Below, piece after piece: positions 21,465 through 34,915 of a stretch of DNA of 64,000 nt (positions within the stretch are counted from its first letter, which is position 1; the number at the start of each line of letters is the position of its first letter). A model generated the notes under the pieces. It was not told where the DNA came from. It did not search any database and saw nothing but the letters and a program-made list of their open reading frames with translations. The stretch is from Synaphobranchus kaupii (taxonomy: Eukaryota; Chordata; Actinopteri; Anguilliformes; Synaphobranchidae): NCBI GenBank assembly GCA_029718625.1, contig CM056378.1:63449027-63513026 (forward strand). The letters run 5' to 3'. The translations under genes and the position numbers were made by a program.

Positions 21465-22190
21465 TCAACCAGTAGGGAGGAGAGGGAGGAGGGGTGGATA
21501 GACTTGAGATTCCGGAAAGTTATGGAGCACTTCTGGTTGATGAGGGATATTAATGTCCATGGTGATGGCCAAATGGTCAGAAATGGTAATATCAGAGCTG
21601 GTCAGGTTACTGATGGAGATGCCGGAGGTGCAAACCAGATCCAGTGTGTGTCCTTTTTTGTGGGTGGGGAAGTCAACATGTTGGGTGATATTGAAAAGGT
21701 TTAGAATGTCCAGGGGTTCAGTGGCGGTTTTGCATTCAGTTGAGTCAACGTGTATGTTGAAGTCACCCAGTAGCAAAACAGATGGTGAGATAGCACAGAG
21801 TTGTGTGAGGAATTCAGAGAAGTCAGAAAGGAATGCAGGGTTTGGTTTGGGGGGGCGGTAAATGACTGCAGTAACCAGGGGTTTAAGTCCAGACAGTTTA
21901 AAAACAAGGTGCTCAAATGAAGAGAGGGCAGGAATGGATGTGGTGCTGGTTTTGATGTGTTATTGATGTAATGTGGCTATTCCACCACCACGCCGGTCAA
22001 GGCGTGGTTTATCCATGTATGCATATCTGGGAGGTGTAATCTGGTTGAGAGAGAAATATTCCAGGGGGTTTTGCCATGTTTCAGTGAGGCAGAGAAAGTC
22101 CAGATTATTTTTGGTTATGAATTCATTGAGAATAAGGCCCTTATTGTTAAGGGATCGGGTGTTGAATAGAGCAAACTTGAGGCATGGTTG
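21465..22190 (-). pseudogene. L2 LINE apurinic/apyrimidinic-type endonuclease
   Basis: The block LLGDFNIHVDSTECKT is the GDFN motif of APE-type endonucleases. It is followed by HKKGHTLDLVCTSG and TISDHLAITMDI (SDH motif), with N-terminal pieces in other frames up to about 22190. The domain nicks the target strand to prime reverse transcription. It is frameshifted from the reverse transcriptase part. Confidence 0.8.
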
Positions 22191-22202
22191 ATTTTGGATG
22201 GG

Positions 22203-22652
22203 CTACGGTGCTCTGACCAAAGTTCGTAGGCAGGCAGAACGCACGTGTAGATTGTTGAGGTGGTGACGTAGTGAAGCTGCGACAGTGCGCTCGTTTGACC
22301 ACAGGGATGGGATGGAATAATCAGACCTGGAGTAAACATACTTTCGTCGGGAGCCTCGTGGATATATCTGGGTCGATGTAACAGCCCGTGTTTTTTTATG
22401 GCTGTGATGCATGGTGAAGTGGTGTGATTTTTGAGTTTGAGGAGTTGCAGAATGGAGTATTTCAGCGTCATGCCAGATTCGGAAAATGATAGCCTGGAGT
22501 CGCTCGCTGGTAGCCACAAACTTGTTAACCAGAGATGGAGAAGTGGCAGACACGACAGGATAGCCCACAGCATGGCAGGAGATCGCGGCTGAATGGGAGA
22601 GTTGTGCTGATCGTTGGAGGAAACGGCGAACTGCAGAGGTGCAGGGAATCAA
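22203..22652 (-). pseudogene. Possible ORF1-like frame of the L2 LINE
   Basis: Two overlapping frames of about 150 codons lie between the 5' UTR and the endonuclease. They are basic and Ser/His rich. I recognise no domain, and being longer than chance in a decayed element is the only support. They may instead be N-terminal sequence of the main ORF. Confidence 0.3.
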
Positions 22653-22689
22653 GGTAGGAGAGAGAGAGGAGGCAGTCTGGTCGACAAAC

Positions 22690-22995
22690 AGCGAGAAGCT
22701 AGCTGCAAGCTAATAGCGGCTAACCACTAGCTAACTGCCAGCTAACCATAGAGGCAGCGGTCACAGCCAACAAGGGCTAACCGCAACAGGAACAGCTGTA
22801 GGGCTGTCCGGGGGAGACTTCACAGTAGCAGTGATGTCGCTGGGCAGAGACGGGAATATGCGGCCTGCTGAACAGCAGGGAGCTGACTGCCAGTTACTGG
22901 CTGCTGGCTAGCTTGAAGGCTGCCAGCTAACCAGCTAACTAGAGGGAGAGCGGTCACAGCCAACAAGGGCTAACCGCGTCAGGACAGCTGAGGGG
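22690..22995 (-). repeat. Duplicated 5'-UTR module of the L2 LINE
   Basis: The words gcggtcacagccaacaaggg and gctaaccgc occur at 22757-22784 and again at 22950-22977, a period of 193 bases, with similar flanks (ccagctaacca, cagctg). Duplicated promoter monomers are common at LINE 5' ends. Confidence 0.6.
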
Positions 22996-23469
22996 TTGTC
23001 TAGTAGCAGTAGTAGCATTGGGCAGTGGTAGGAGGAAGGATCCAGTAATCCGCAGCAAGGTCCAGAACTTTGCAGGGACGGGTGCAGGTAAAACAGTTCG
23101 TACACGTAAGCCGGTGTTGCAGGAAAGTGCCATCCAATGTGTTAGAAAAGATGTAACAGAATAGCAATCCAGTGGTATCCAGACGGGAGACAAAAACATG
23201 TACAAAAAAACTAGAAACTAGAAAGTAACGTTAGTTAAAATCGAAACAATAGAGCTTGCTGGAGGGCAAGAAAGAAACTAATCTAAACTCAGATGGAGAA
23301 GCGGCGAATAAACAACGCCAGCGTCCTCTCTCATTTTGTGAATGACACAAAACACCTGACTGATGAATGTTGGAATGTAAAGATTATGAATCTATATACA
23401 TTTTTATTGATTAATTATTCATCCATCTTTTAAAATATTAAAATTCTAATAATTTTACACACGTTTTTT

Positions 23470-25712
23470 GATTGATAAACGGAAAACACCAAGCAAGTTT
23501 CGTGATGATCGGACATTGCGTTCAAAAGTTATTTGCATTTTTGAGATAAGCCACGCCCACATAGTTTTTTATTTGGTTGCTACGGCCATAGTTTTTTATG
23601 TAGAAACTTTGTTTATATACCTTTTCAAGATTTTCATTCATAGAGGCTGCATACCATATTTCATGTAATTTGGTCAAACTGCTGAGTAGGAGATAGATTT
23701 TAAAGGCATTTCACATTATTCAAAATGGCGGAAATCCAATATGTTGCACATCATGTTTGATTGAGGCAAATTTTTTCCTAAAGCAGATGCATGTAATAAC
23801 ATATAAAGTTTATGACAGTAGTTCAAACAGAATGAAAAATAGCCTTGTTGAAATACTCAAAGGTTTGATTAATTACTGTAGCGCCCCCCTATTGACCGAT
23901 TATCACCAAATGTTAGACACTAGTACATGCTTACTAGTAGTACATGTCTACCAAATCTCAAGTTGATTGGACTTCAATAAGTCTATTTAATTAGTTCTAA
24001 AATTGAATTGGCTGATGGTAGCCATATTCTTTGAACTTTCATCAATGGCTTGTCTGTATCTTTGACCAAGACCGTGCCACCGAAATTGCAAGTTATTTGG
24101 TCATGTGGTTCATGAGTTATGGCCATTTTCACATTTTACCCTGCAACAGCGCCACCTATTGAACAAACAAAACGATATTGTACACACATCCTTTGAGTGA
24201 TATACAGATAACACCAATAATGTTTTGTGCTGATCAGACATTGCGTTCAAAAGTTATTAGCATTTTTGTGATAAGCCACACCCACATTAGTTTTTATTGG
24301 CTTGCTGCGGCCAGAGTTTTTGATGTAAAAACTGCCTTTATATAACTTTTCACGATTTCCATTCATACAGGCTGCATACCATATTTCATGCAATTTGGTC
24401 AAACTGCCGAGTAGGAGATAGATTTTAAAGGTCTTTCACATTATTCAAAATGGCGGAAATCCAATATGTTGCACATCATGTTTGATTGAGGCAAATTTTT
24501 TGCTCAAGTAGAGACATGCAATAACAAATAAAGGTTATAACAGTAGTTCAAACTGAATGAGACATAGCCTTGTTGAAATACTCAAAGGTTTGATTAATTA
24601 CTGTAGTGCCCCCTATTGACCGATTCTGACCAAATGTTATACCCTAGTACATGCTTACTAGTAGTACATGTCTACCAAGTTTCAAGTTGATTGGCCCTCA
24701 TTAAGTCTGTCTAATAAGTGCTAAACTTTGATTGGCTGATGGCGGCCATATTGTTTGAACTTTCATCAATGGCTTGTCTGTATCTTTGACCCCGACCGTG
24801 CCTACGAAATTGCAAGTTATTTGGTCATGTGGTTCATGAGTTATGACCATTTTCACATTTTACCCTGCAACAGCGCCACCTATTGAACAAACCAAACAAT
24901 ATTGTACACAGATCCTTTGAGTCATATAGAGAAAACACCAATAAAGTTTTGTGCTGATCAAACATTGCTTTCAAAAGTTATTAGCATTTTTGTGATAAGC
25001 CACGCCCACATTGGTATTTATTGGTTTGCTGCGGCCAGAGTTTTTGATGTAGAAACTTCGTTTATATAACTTTTAAAGATATTTGTTAGGTGATGCTTCC
25101 CGCCGTGTTTCAAGCAATTTCGTCAAACCGTCTAAGAGGAGATAGATTTAGAAGGTTTTTCACAAAATGTAAATTAGAAAAAAATCCAATATGGCGGACT
25201 TTAATGGTCCTTGAGGCAAATTTGTTCAGAATGAGCAAAGGGACCTGTATATCAAATCTTCTGACTCTAGGTGAAATGGAGCGTCGGCAGTGGGCGTGTC
25301 AATGTAAAAATTTTGTCACGTGCACTACAGCGCCACCAGATGTTCAATCTGCGTCATAATATAGAGGATCCAAGAGTTTGGGAATCCCAACAAGCCTGCC
25401 AAGTGTGGTGATTCTAGGACAAATCAGCTCACGGGAATTTTAGGTGAAAGGGGAGAAAAAGAAAAAAAAAAAAAGAATCTGAACAGATACAATAGGGTAC
25501 CAGCAGCTTCGCTGCTCGGTCCCCTAATAATAATAATCGGAACAAAAACAATAGCGTTCCAGCACTACGTGCTTGGACCCCTAATAATAATAATAATAAT
25601 TGGAACAAAAAGAATAGGGTTCCAGCACTACGTGCTTGGACCCCTAATAATAATAATTGGAACAAAAGCAACAGGGTTCCAGCACTACGTGCTTGGACCC
25701 CTAATAATTAAT
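23470..25712 (+). repeat. Fish agcgccacc repeat, three units of about 720 bp with stacked 3' ends
   Basis: Units start near 23474, 24195 and 24916 with the shared run acattgcgttcaaaagttat followed by gataagccac. The block ends with the same AGCAGCTTCGCTGCT hairpin as at 19368 (25502-25516). Three more end modules follow, about 60 bases each, with hairpin AGCACTACGTGCT (25561, 25624, 25681) and CTAA plus TAATAA. This looks like one family with repeated insertion of end fragments into TAA repeats. Confidence 0.7.
25502..25704 (+). repeat. Four stacked hairpin-CTAA ends
   Basis: CTAA ends fall at 25527, 25584, 25647 and 25704. Each is 8-11 bases after a stem-loop and each is followed by TAAT. 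The modules between them begin ttggaacaaaa and cagggttcc. Confidence 0.6.
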
Positions 25713-26614
25713 ATAGCTGCAAGCAGCGATACACGAGGTCCAAGCAAAAGGTTGTAATTTTGTTGTAATCATGTTACATTGGTTTCCTTTTACAATTGAG
25801 TCTCGGAAAGGTATATGTGAGACACATGTAGCTGCATGACATGAGTGTCTAAACATGAATATGTATAAAAGGTCAAACTGTTTTCAGACCACCACCTTCA
25901 GTTAATTCTGGGTAAACTGAATACTTTGAGAAGACCTTCATGAAATGTGCAATTTCTTTGTTCTTTCCTGGATATAGAAGATACTGAAAATATAGTGCAA
26001 CAATAAGACTAAATACAACAACTCAACAGCCAGACTATTTCTCTCATTGTAGTCATCACCAAAGCTACATAGGTCTCACTCATGTGGTTAGGCCAAAACT
26101 GGGGACAAAGGAAAATGGATAATTTCCAAAATGGCGGCCAATCCAAGATGGTGGCGATACATTTAGTACACATATGTGTTCCAGATGAGGAAATTGATCA
26201 CTACAACAAGTTTTAATGAATTTCAAAATATTTTAAAAAAATATATTATGCTCTACAGCAGCACCATTTGATTATATTTGGTCTCTTCTTTAGAGTTTGG
26301 CTCTGGATGTGAGTGCTAGCATTTTTGTGTTAAACTATGCCCACATCAGTTTTTATTGGGTTAATGCAGTGATGCAGTTTGAAATATCCACTTTCTTTAC
26401 AGTAACTTTTAAGAGGACCTACGAATGAACAAATTAGTGGATGTTCCATGCTGATTTGTCAAACGGTCTAGCAGGAGATGTCTTTTAAAGGTTTTTCAAT
26501 AAATTGAAAATGGCAGAAAGTGCAAAAAGGTAGACAGTATGACTCCTAAGAACTCCTAAGTTTTCCATGAAGAGAGACATCTAGGTAGGATGTAAGCATC
26601 TAGCTCACATTGGT

Positions 26615-26772
26615 ATGTGTGAAAAGCATAACACGCACATCCTTTTTGTCGCAAATGAAAAAAAATGAATTAAAAAATGAATTAAAAATAATTATTTGCC
26701 GAGGCGAAAATCAAACCTGGGCCTCCTGCATCAGAATCAGAGAAGCTAACCACAAGGCCATAACATAGCTCC
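26615..26772 (-). mobile_element. tRNA-head SINE-like module, copy 1
   Basis: On the minus strand a tRNA-like head (box A-like ttgtggttagctt, box B-like ggtttgatttt) spans 26772-26697. A body with gacaaaaaggatg and gttatgcttttcacac follows. Its arms no longer pair well, so it is not a working tRNA. Confidence 0.5.
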
Positions 26773-27499
26773 ATGTGTGCTGTTGTTTTTTCCGGTTCTG
26801 TACTGTTACCTTCAGTCATAGCACTACCGGACTAACAATTAATAAATAAAATACAGGTGGAAATAAATGGCTGTTACCCTGTAAATACGAAACATCATCC
26901 TGTCACAACATCAGTCCATTGTCAAACTAATTAGCTTTCTTAGCCATCTACACATCTGACCTAGGCTACCTGTACATGAACATGACGTAAAATAGTCAAT
27001 GCCAAGTCAATGCCAAGTTAAACTAAATGGCTGTTCGCTGAATTAGGCTACGGGAGACTTGACTATCTTGATCTGCTCAAATCGATGTCCTGCAGCAAAT
27101 ATTCAGTCTGACCTACCTGTAGTGCATGAACATGACAAAACACAATACGTAGCGTTAATGAATGTCATGTGAAACTGAACGGCTGTTGGCTGAAATGCAT
27201 TACCTATTCACAACTGTGTGTTTACTTGCTAGCTAGCTATCCAAATAACTTAGTTTAGCCATAACGTTAATATAACCACAGAAGGGCTTGTATCACAAGG
27301 GCTTGTATCACAAAGCAGGTTTTAGTTACTATAGGCTAACAGTAACAACAACTAACTTAATAACAATTGTCAAATAGACATGGCTTCACAGGAATGTATT
27401 TAATTGGGGGCGGTAACAATGACATAATGCATAATATTGTTCTCTTCCATCTGAGGCAATGTCTAGATATTAACTCAAGAAATGTGTTTTAGTGTTTCC

Positions 27500-27657
27500 T
27501 ACCCCATTAATGTGAAAATAAGATTTGTAGATGTGAAAAGCATAAAAAAGTGCATGTTGTTTTGTTGAAAAGATATGCAACCTTTGGTACCTGGTGGGAT
27601 TTGAACCCGGGTCTCCCAGATCAAAGGCAATTGCTCTAACCACAAAGCCATTGCAGA
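27500..27657 (-). mobile_element. tRNA-head SINE-like module, copy 2
   Basis: The head at 27657-27588 on the minus strand reads ggctttgtggttagagcaat and later gggttcaaatcccacc, clear A and B boxes at tRNA spacing. The body has caacaaaacaacatgcac and ttatgcttttcacatc, related to copy 1. Confidence 0.55.
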
Positions 27658-27799
27658 TATTGTACACATCAACAATTATTTGAGGGTATGGAGCATTTTT
27701 GATTTTAGAATTTGGCAGGAAAGAGAATCACTTCATTAAAACTTTATTTGTGTCACTCATTTAAGTACTAGTGAAACAGTGAATAGTTCATATAATTAC

Positions 27800-27985
27800 A
27801 TTTCTTTGCCTTTGCAGTTTGCAATAATGTGAAAAGAACATTATTAATGTGAAAAGCATAACAAACTGCGCATTGTTTTCATCGAAAAGAAAGGTAACCT
27901 TCGGTGGGCCTACCGGGTGGGGATCTAACCGGGGTCTGCCACATCCAAAGCCATTGCTCTTACCACTAAGTCATAGCAGATACCC
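27800..27985 (-). mobile_element. tRNA-head SINE-like module, copy 3
   Basis: The minus-strand head at 27985-27905 has ttagtggtaagagcaatggc and a weak box B. The body repeats cgatgaaaacaatgcgca and ttatgcttttcacatt. It lies 330 bases from copy 2 in the same orientation. Confidence 0.5.
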
Positions 27986-28921
27986 TGTAGTGGCCCAGTG
28001 TTTGATCACTACACAAAATTTTCAATGTTTAAAACACAACAGTGATTTTTCACTAATTTATAAATTAAAAATACATATTATGCTCTATAGTGCCACTATT
28101 TGATTCTATTTGGCCAATACTTGATGTGAGTGCTAGTATAGCTACCAGATTTCATCAATATGCTTCAAATCATTTTGGAGTTATTAGCATTTCTGTGGTA
28201 AACCACACCCACATCAATTTTTATTGGCTTACTGCGGCCATGTTTTTTAAAATATCCGATTTCTTTTTCGTAACTTTTAATAGGACCTTTATCTGAACAA
28301 ATTGGTTATAGTTCCATGCTGATAGATCAAACACTCTAGGGGGAGATGTTTTTTAAAGGTTTTTCAATAAATTAAAAATGGTTGAAAATGCTAAATGTTG
28401 GACCTTATGACTCCGAAGCAATTGATTTGTCCATGGAGAGACACATCTTCTGATGTAGAATATAAGTCTCTATCTGCAAAGGGGCAAAAGTTATGATTGT
28501 TTGAATATTGGAAATTCAAATGACAGTTACAGCACCACCAAGTGGCCAATCAGTGCCAAAATCATTGTGGCTGTATTAAACTACCTCATACTAAGGTGCT
28601 AAGTTTCATAGGTGTTAGGCCTAAACTGGGGACAGAGGGAAATGGTAATAGCATTTCCAAAATGGCGGCCAATCCAAGATGGCAGTGACATATATGTGGA
28701 AATATGTGGATGAGGAAATTGATCACTACAGCAAGTTTTAAATGTCAAAAAAATAATGGTGATTTTTTATGAATATATTAATTAAAAAATATATATTATG
28801 CTCTATAGCGTAATTCTATTGAGCCAATACTTTAGAGTTTGGCTCAGAAGGTCAGTGCGAATATAGAAACCAAATTTTATTAATATCCATTGAAGAATTG
28901 AAGAGTTATTAGCAGATTAGC

Positions 28922-29981
28922 TAGATTGTTCTAATGATTGTGGTGGACCATAAAATAATTGCAAAAAGTCACGATGTTGAACACTTTTCAATGTAAAGCA
29001 AGGTAATAAGCATGGATATCATTCAAATATCACGGTCTGACACTCAACAAAATTACTCTGCAGTGTTAAAACACAAACATTCATCATAAATGTACTATAA
29101 TGAGAATAATGATTTGAATCATCCAGGGAAAATTGGTTGAAAAAAAAAAAAAGTAGGCGCAGTTTGATGCGATCCATCTATTAAGATGCTGTATTTACAA
29201 ACTTTTATTTCTAATATTGACAGGAGAGGGTATGAGGGGGGAGTCAAATTTTGGTAGAGGCAATTTTGAAGCTGCGAAAATCAGATTCCCCTCTGCAATG
29301 TCTGATAATCACCAAATTCACCATGCAACTTCTCTACATATGCTGTTAGTAATTACATCCTTTTGTGACCAGTAATGACAGGGGAGGGAATGGGGGAGTC
29401 AAATTTTGATAGTTGCAAATCAGACTCCCCTCTTATATTAAAAAGCTCTGACAACCACCAGACTGACCATGCATAATCACCTCTTCATATGCTGTTTATA
29501 TTTACAACCAGTAGTTGTTACCAGCAGTGAGCGGTGAAGTCCAATTTTGGTAGGTGCCATTTTTTAATATAGGAGGGGAGTCATATTTTGGCAGCTTAAA
29601 AATTGTACCTACCACAATTTGACTCCCCCATCATACACTCCCCTGTCAATATTAGCAATAAAGGTTTGTAAATACTGACAGCATATTAAGTGGTGGATCA
29701 CAGCAAATTGCACCTACCAGAATTTGATTCGCCATTCTTTTCAACCAATTTTCTCTGGATGATTCTATCATTATTCCCATTATAGTATGTTATAACAAAG
29801 CTTTGTGTGTTTTAACACTGCAGAGTAATTTTGTTGAGTGTCAGACCGTGCACTTTGCTTTGTGACAATTGAATGATATCCCACCCTCTGCATGATTATT
29901 AAATTGCTTTACCTATGAAAAAGCTAGTGTTGAACATTGTGCAATTATTTTATAGTCTACCACAATCAATTGAACAATCTA
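28922..29981. mobile_element. 1.06-kb palindromic (foldback) element
   Basis: It starts tagattgttctaatgattgt and ends with the inverted relative, acaatcaattgaacaatcta. The arms match throughout: for example cagtgttaaaacacaaa at 29060 against ttgtgtgttttaacactg at 29801, and cagggaaaattggttga against tcaaccaattttctctgg. The middle carries gggggagtcaaattttg-type words in both orientations. No coding sequence; the centre is near 29460-29530. The target duplication is not clear. Confidence 0.7.
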
Positions 29982-29999
29982 CAATTCATTGTTTATAGC

Positions 30000-31148
30000 T
30001 ATGCTCGTATTCACAGTATTACCGTTTTAATTGTAGTTGGAGTAATAACACAGTGCGTTCATCACACTTCAGCTTCAGGTACTGGAACATGGAGTTCCTA
30101 GGTTTTGCATTTGACTCTGTACTCAGGGGTTAATTAACTTGGGTCCTACTGCTAGAAACTCATGGTCATGGGACTTGTTTTCGGAGCTACAAATTCAGAA
30201 CTAACTCGTAAACTCAGAGGTCAGACTTAGAATCTATTGCTAGATAAACTCAGAGCCCTGAGTGAGACACAGGGGTTCTGACTCCGAGACTCAAGCATAC
30301 ATACCACAGTGCCCGGAACACTGCACATCAGACCATATGCTGGTTAAGTATTTGTGAAGCTGCAAAAGGGTTGAAAAGGTAGATGCAGATGAGGTGAAAA
30401 CATGATGGTTTATGAATGGCAATAATCACTGGTTAAGACTGTGAGAGCAAATATGAACACATTCAATACATATAGCTATTATGTAATCACAAAATAACAT
30501 GCTAGCTAAGGCAAATAAACATGAGCAAGTTCACCAACAAAGTACATAACCAAATGATTCCGTAGGGCATGACTATGTTACCAGGAGAACTATTGCAGAT
30601 TCTCTCCGAGTGTCCCTTTGGGGAACAGCATAAATTCTTCCAGAGTGTCCCTTTGGGGTACAGAATATATTCTAAGGGCCAGATTCAGAGATGGGCAACT
30701 TGAGTCGTGCACTTAAGTGCTGGTCCTGTGCGGGTTTAACGTAGGGTGATCTACACCATATTCTAACTTGTGCTCCGCGGGTGCTTATCTGAAAATGTGG
30801 GTGGCATAGGGCATGATATTCTAATGACCTGTTTCTTGTACCTGCCCCCTTGGTTGCCAGCTTTCTACTAAAAAGAATGTTTGTGGGGGTATGCATTTTC
30901 AACGTGTCAGTGCCTTTAATAACCGCATTTGCCTTTGTAAAATCCTGCCTTTGTGCATTGTAGATGCTCTTACGTGGTGGGGAAGGCAGTGAACATATTA
31001 AGATGTCACATTGATTAAATGATCATAACTCCTAGATATTGACGACTGGGATATATAGCCATCACACAAAAAAAATCAGTGCTTGCACGCAATATTATTA
31101 AGTAAACAAATAAATCGTTGGATTTACTTTTCATTGAGTTATTCACTC
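30000..31148. other. No gene recognised; small tandem duplication
   Basis: gagtgtccctttgggg is repeated at 30608 and 30643 (period 35). A segment starting gggccagattcagagatggg at 30678 resembles the start of a widespread vertebrate MITE, but I find no matching end. Confidence 0.4.
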
Positions 31149-31604
31149 TGCCGTTTCAGTGCCAAAATAAAATGTAAGCAACTGTCCAATCATAGTCGTA
31201 GGGATCTGGGGATGTCGGGGCGTGGGGACGAAACAGAGCGAATAAGTCAGTTGGCCTCGGTTTGAGTGTGTGAACCATCTTGCAAGTGCACAAATGATTA
31301 GGTTAGCTAGTTACCTTGTGATTCGTGCTCGACATGCTTTTTTATGATGTAGGGGAGAACCAGCACAATTGTAACAAACACATTTGCTTACACAACATAA
31401 GCACGGATACGGAAATGCGTTACACAAGATAACTAGCTAACCTAATCATTCGTAGGCTATACTTGCAATATGGTTCACACACTCAAATTGAGGATGGCTG
31501 ACTTATTTGTCTCCACGCGCCGACATCCCCAGACCCCCCCCCCCCCGCTCCCCGACTATGATTGGATAGTTGATTACATTTAATTTTGGCACTGAAACGG
31601 TGGA
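31149..31604. repeat. Imperfect inverted repeat of about 170-bp arms
   Basis: gccgtttcagtgccaaaat at 31150 pairs with attttggcactgaaacgg near 31583. Further in, ggatctggggatgtcgg pairs with cgacatccccagacc, and attaggttagctagtta with taactagctaacctaat. The right arm holds a run of 13 C (31534-31546) where the left arm has a few G. The loop is about 100 bases. Confidence 0.75.
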
Positions 31605-31619
31605 GTACTTCAATAAAAG

Positions 31620-31930
31620 CAATGACAGACCACTCTGCAGCTCAATAAATACAAATCACAAGGATTGCTGTGAATTGGGTTACATTCTGTGCGGCACCCA
31701 GTGGTCAGAGTGAAATGCAATGGGCATGATTATTTTTCATTTTGGCACGGAAACCGCACACTGCCATTGAAAAGCAATGACAGGCCACTCTGCAGTCCAA
31801 TAAGTACAATCACAAGTATTGTTTTGAACTGTGTCACGTTCTGCGTGGCACCCTATGCTCACAGAGCTAAATGCAATGGGCACGTTTACATTTAATTGTG
31901 GCACGAAAACCGTGCGCTGCTTTGAAAAAC
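31620..31930 (+). repeat. Two tandem units of about 155 bp
   Basis: aatgacagaccactctgcag and its relative aatgacaggccactctgcag start successive units at about 31621 and 31776. Both units continue with gtggcaccc or cggcaccca and tttggcacggaaaccg-like words. The last word also matches the edge of the neighbouring inverted repeat (ttggcactgaaacgg). Confidence 0.7.
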
Positions 31931-32488
31931 AATACACCCCAAATAGTTTTTACAGAACACACAGTGAAATACAAATGCAGATATGTATTACATTTTACAA
32001 TGTGTCACTAAAGCGATTGCATTTAATTAAGTCACTGAAAATCTTCCATAAATTACTACCTGCTTTTCTTTGTACAATAATGATGTCAACTCTGTGTCTG
32101 TGTTTGATTGTGTTTGTATGTATGTGTCCGCTGTATTGAAATGTGTGCACATCTGCATATTATGTATGTGTACAGTTGGGAAGTCATCTGTGTGCCTGAC
32201 TATGCAATCGTGAATATGCAAAAGTACATAATATGATTACCCCCAGGTTGAAGACCAGCAGACACCAAGGAGGACCAGTCATAAGACTGACTTGAATCTG
32301 TTTAAAAACCAGAAAAGTTCACAGTACAATGTTAAGGAGCGATTTTGACTGAAAGAAACTGACATTAGAATCTGTCTTTAAGTCATACCATGCAATAGTG
32401 ATGATAAGCTATTGTGCCAAATTTACTTGCCTTGAACTGCATACACTGATGCAAGTCTCGGTCCTGGACCTATTTATTTAAAGATAAG

Positions 32489-33062
32489 TTTTAAAGGGGC
32501 AGTTCACCCAAAAATGTAATTCTGATATATTTCTACATACCCGGAGTGCTATCTATCCATCCAGGTATTTTTGCAGAGAACTCACTAGTTTTGTAGCTCT
32601 TCGCTGAAACTCACCTTGACATTACCTCGATATAACCAACCTCAATGGGTCCAAAGTTTGTGGCGGCTAAAAAATTAACAGTGTCTCTTTCCAAATATAA
32701 TGACACGGTTACTCAAAGCATCCACAGACATTGTTGTGCGCACTTTTTTCTAAAATTACTTTCTACCGAAGTACGCCAACTGTGTATGTACTTGCAAAGT
32801 CTTAACCAAAGCACGCCAGTATTCTGGAAAGAGACATTGCTGTTGATTTTGTTTTTGACTGTAAATCTTTGGCATTTTGAGCCCACAAACTTTGGACCCG
32901 TTGAGGTCCATTCTATCAGGGTGATATCATGGTGAGCTGCAGCGGATATCTACAAAACTAGTGAGTTCTCAGCAAAACTACCTGGATGGATGGATAGCAC
33001 TCTGGGTATGTAGAAACATATAAAAAAAAATTTTTATTTTTGGGTGAACTGCCCCTTTAAAA
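32489..33062. mobile_element. Palindromic MITE with ttttaaaggggcagttcacc ends
   Basis: The terminal inverted repeat reads ttttaaaggggcagttcacc at the left and ggtgaactgcccctttaaaa at the right. Inner parts also pair (ccaaagtttgtgg with ccacaaactttgg; atccatccaggta with acctggatggat). TAAG flanks both ends (32485-32488 and 33063-33066). No coding capacity. The superfamily is not certain. Confidence 0.85.
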
Positions 33063-33251
33063 TAAGATTTCACCAATATGTGATTCTGAACCCTGAATAT
33101 GCAAGACATAAATTACCTCCAGATTCATGTGCAGCAGACCTCAATGAAGAGCAGCGAGAAGACTGACTTGAACCTGTATTTAAAAAATGGAGAAGTTCAC
33201 GGTACAATGTTAAAGAGCCATTTTGACTGTTGCAATACTGATAAAGAGATA

Positions 33252-34783
<1,532 letters not shown>

Positions 34784-34907
34784 TATAAGACTGGAGACAA
34801 CTCACCTTGCACTGCAGAAACATTTAATTTGAAAAAAACCATGACAAAAAGATCACCAATACGCATGGCTGAACCTTGTACATGCAAGACGTAACGTATT
34901 TACCCCC

Positions 34908-34915
34908 AAATTGAT
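34908..34915. repeat. 8-bp target duplication AAATTGAT, left copy
   Basis: An exact match to 52966-52973. The array unit reads continuously across the two copies once the 18-kb element is removed. Confidence 0.75.

Larger units (their letters stand above)
19394..23335 (-). mobile_element. Nearly full-length L2-type LINE, minus strand
   Basis: On the minus strand it has a 5' UTR with repeated modules, a long decayed coding region with endonuclease and reverse transcriptase, and a 3' end with tgtaaagcgactttgagtac followed by aaagcactatataaatataa. The final word is the conserved fish L2 ending. It sits at the CTAA/TAATA end of the agcgccacc repeat and separates its two blocks. The 5' border is estimated from the end of GC-rich UTR sequence. 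Confidence 0.8.
25713..28900 (+). repeat. Diverged continuation of the agcgccacc repeat with tRNA-like inserts
   Basis: It begins tagctgcaagcagcgataca, the start I associate with this fish family. It keeps scattered unit words (aaaatggcggccaatccaag at 26129 and 28659; atattatgctctatag-like at 26245, 28075 and 28795). The region 26600-27990 holds three tRNA-like modules and a 147-bp degenerate duplication (26957 and 27103, around acctgtacatgaacatgac). Confidence 0.5.

Noticed and set aside
20433..21861. Several plus-strand ORFs of 98-120 codons rich in Gly and Glu
   Set aside because: Antisense to the L2 LINE coding region.
27588..27657. Functional tRNA gene on the minus strand
   Set aside because: A and B boxes are present but the acceptor arm does not pair and related copies share a SINE-like body; better explained as a tRNA-derived repeat.
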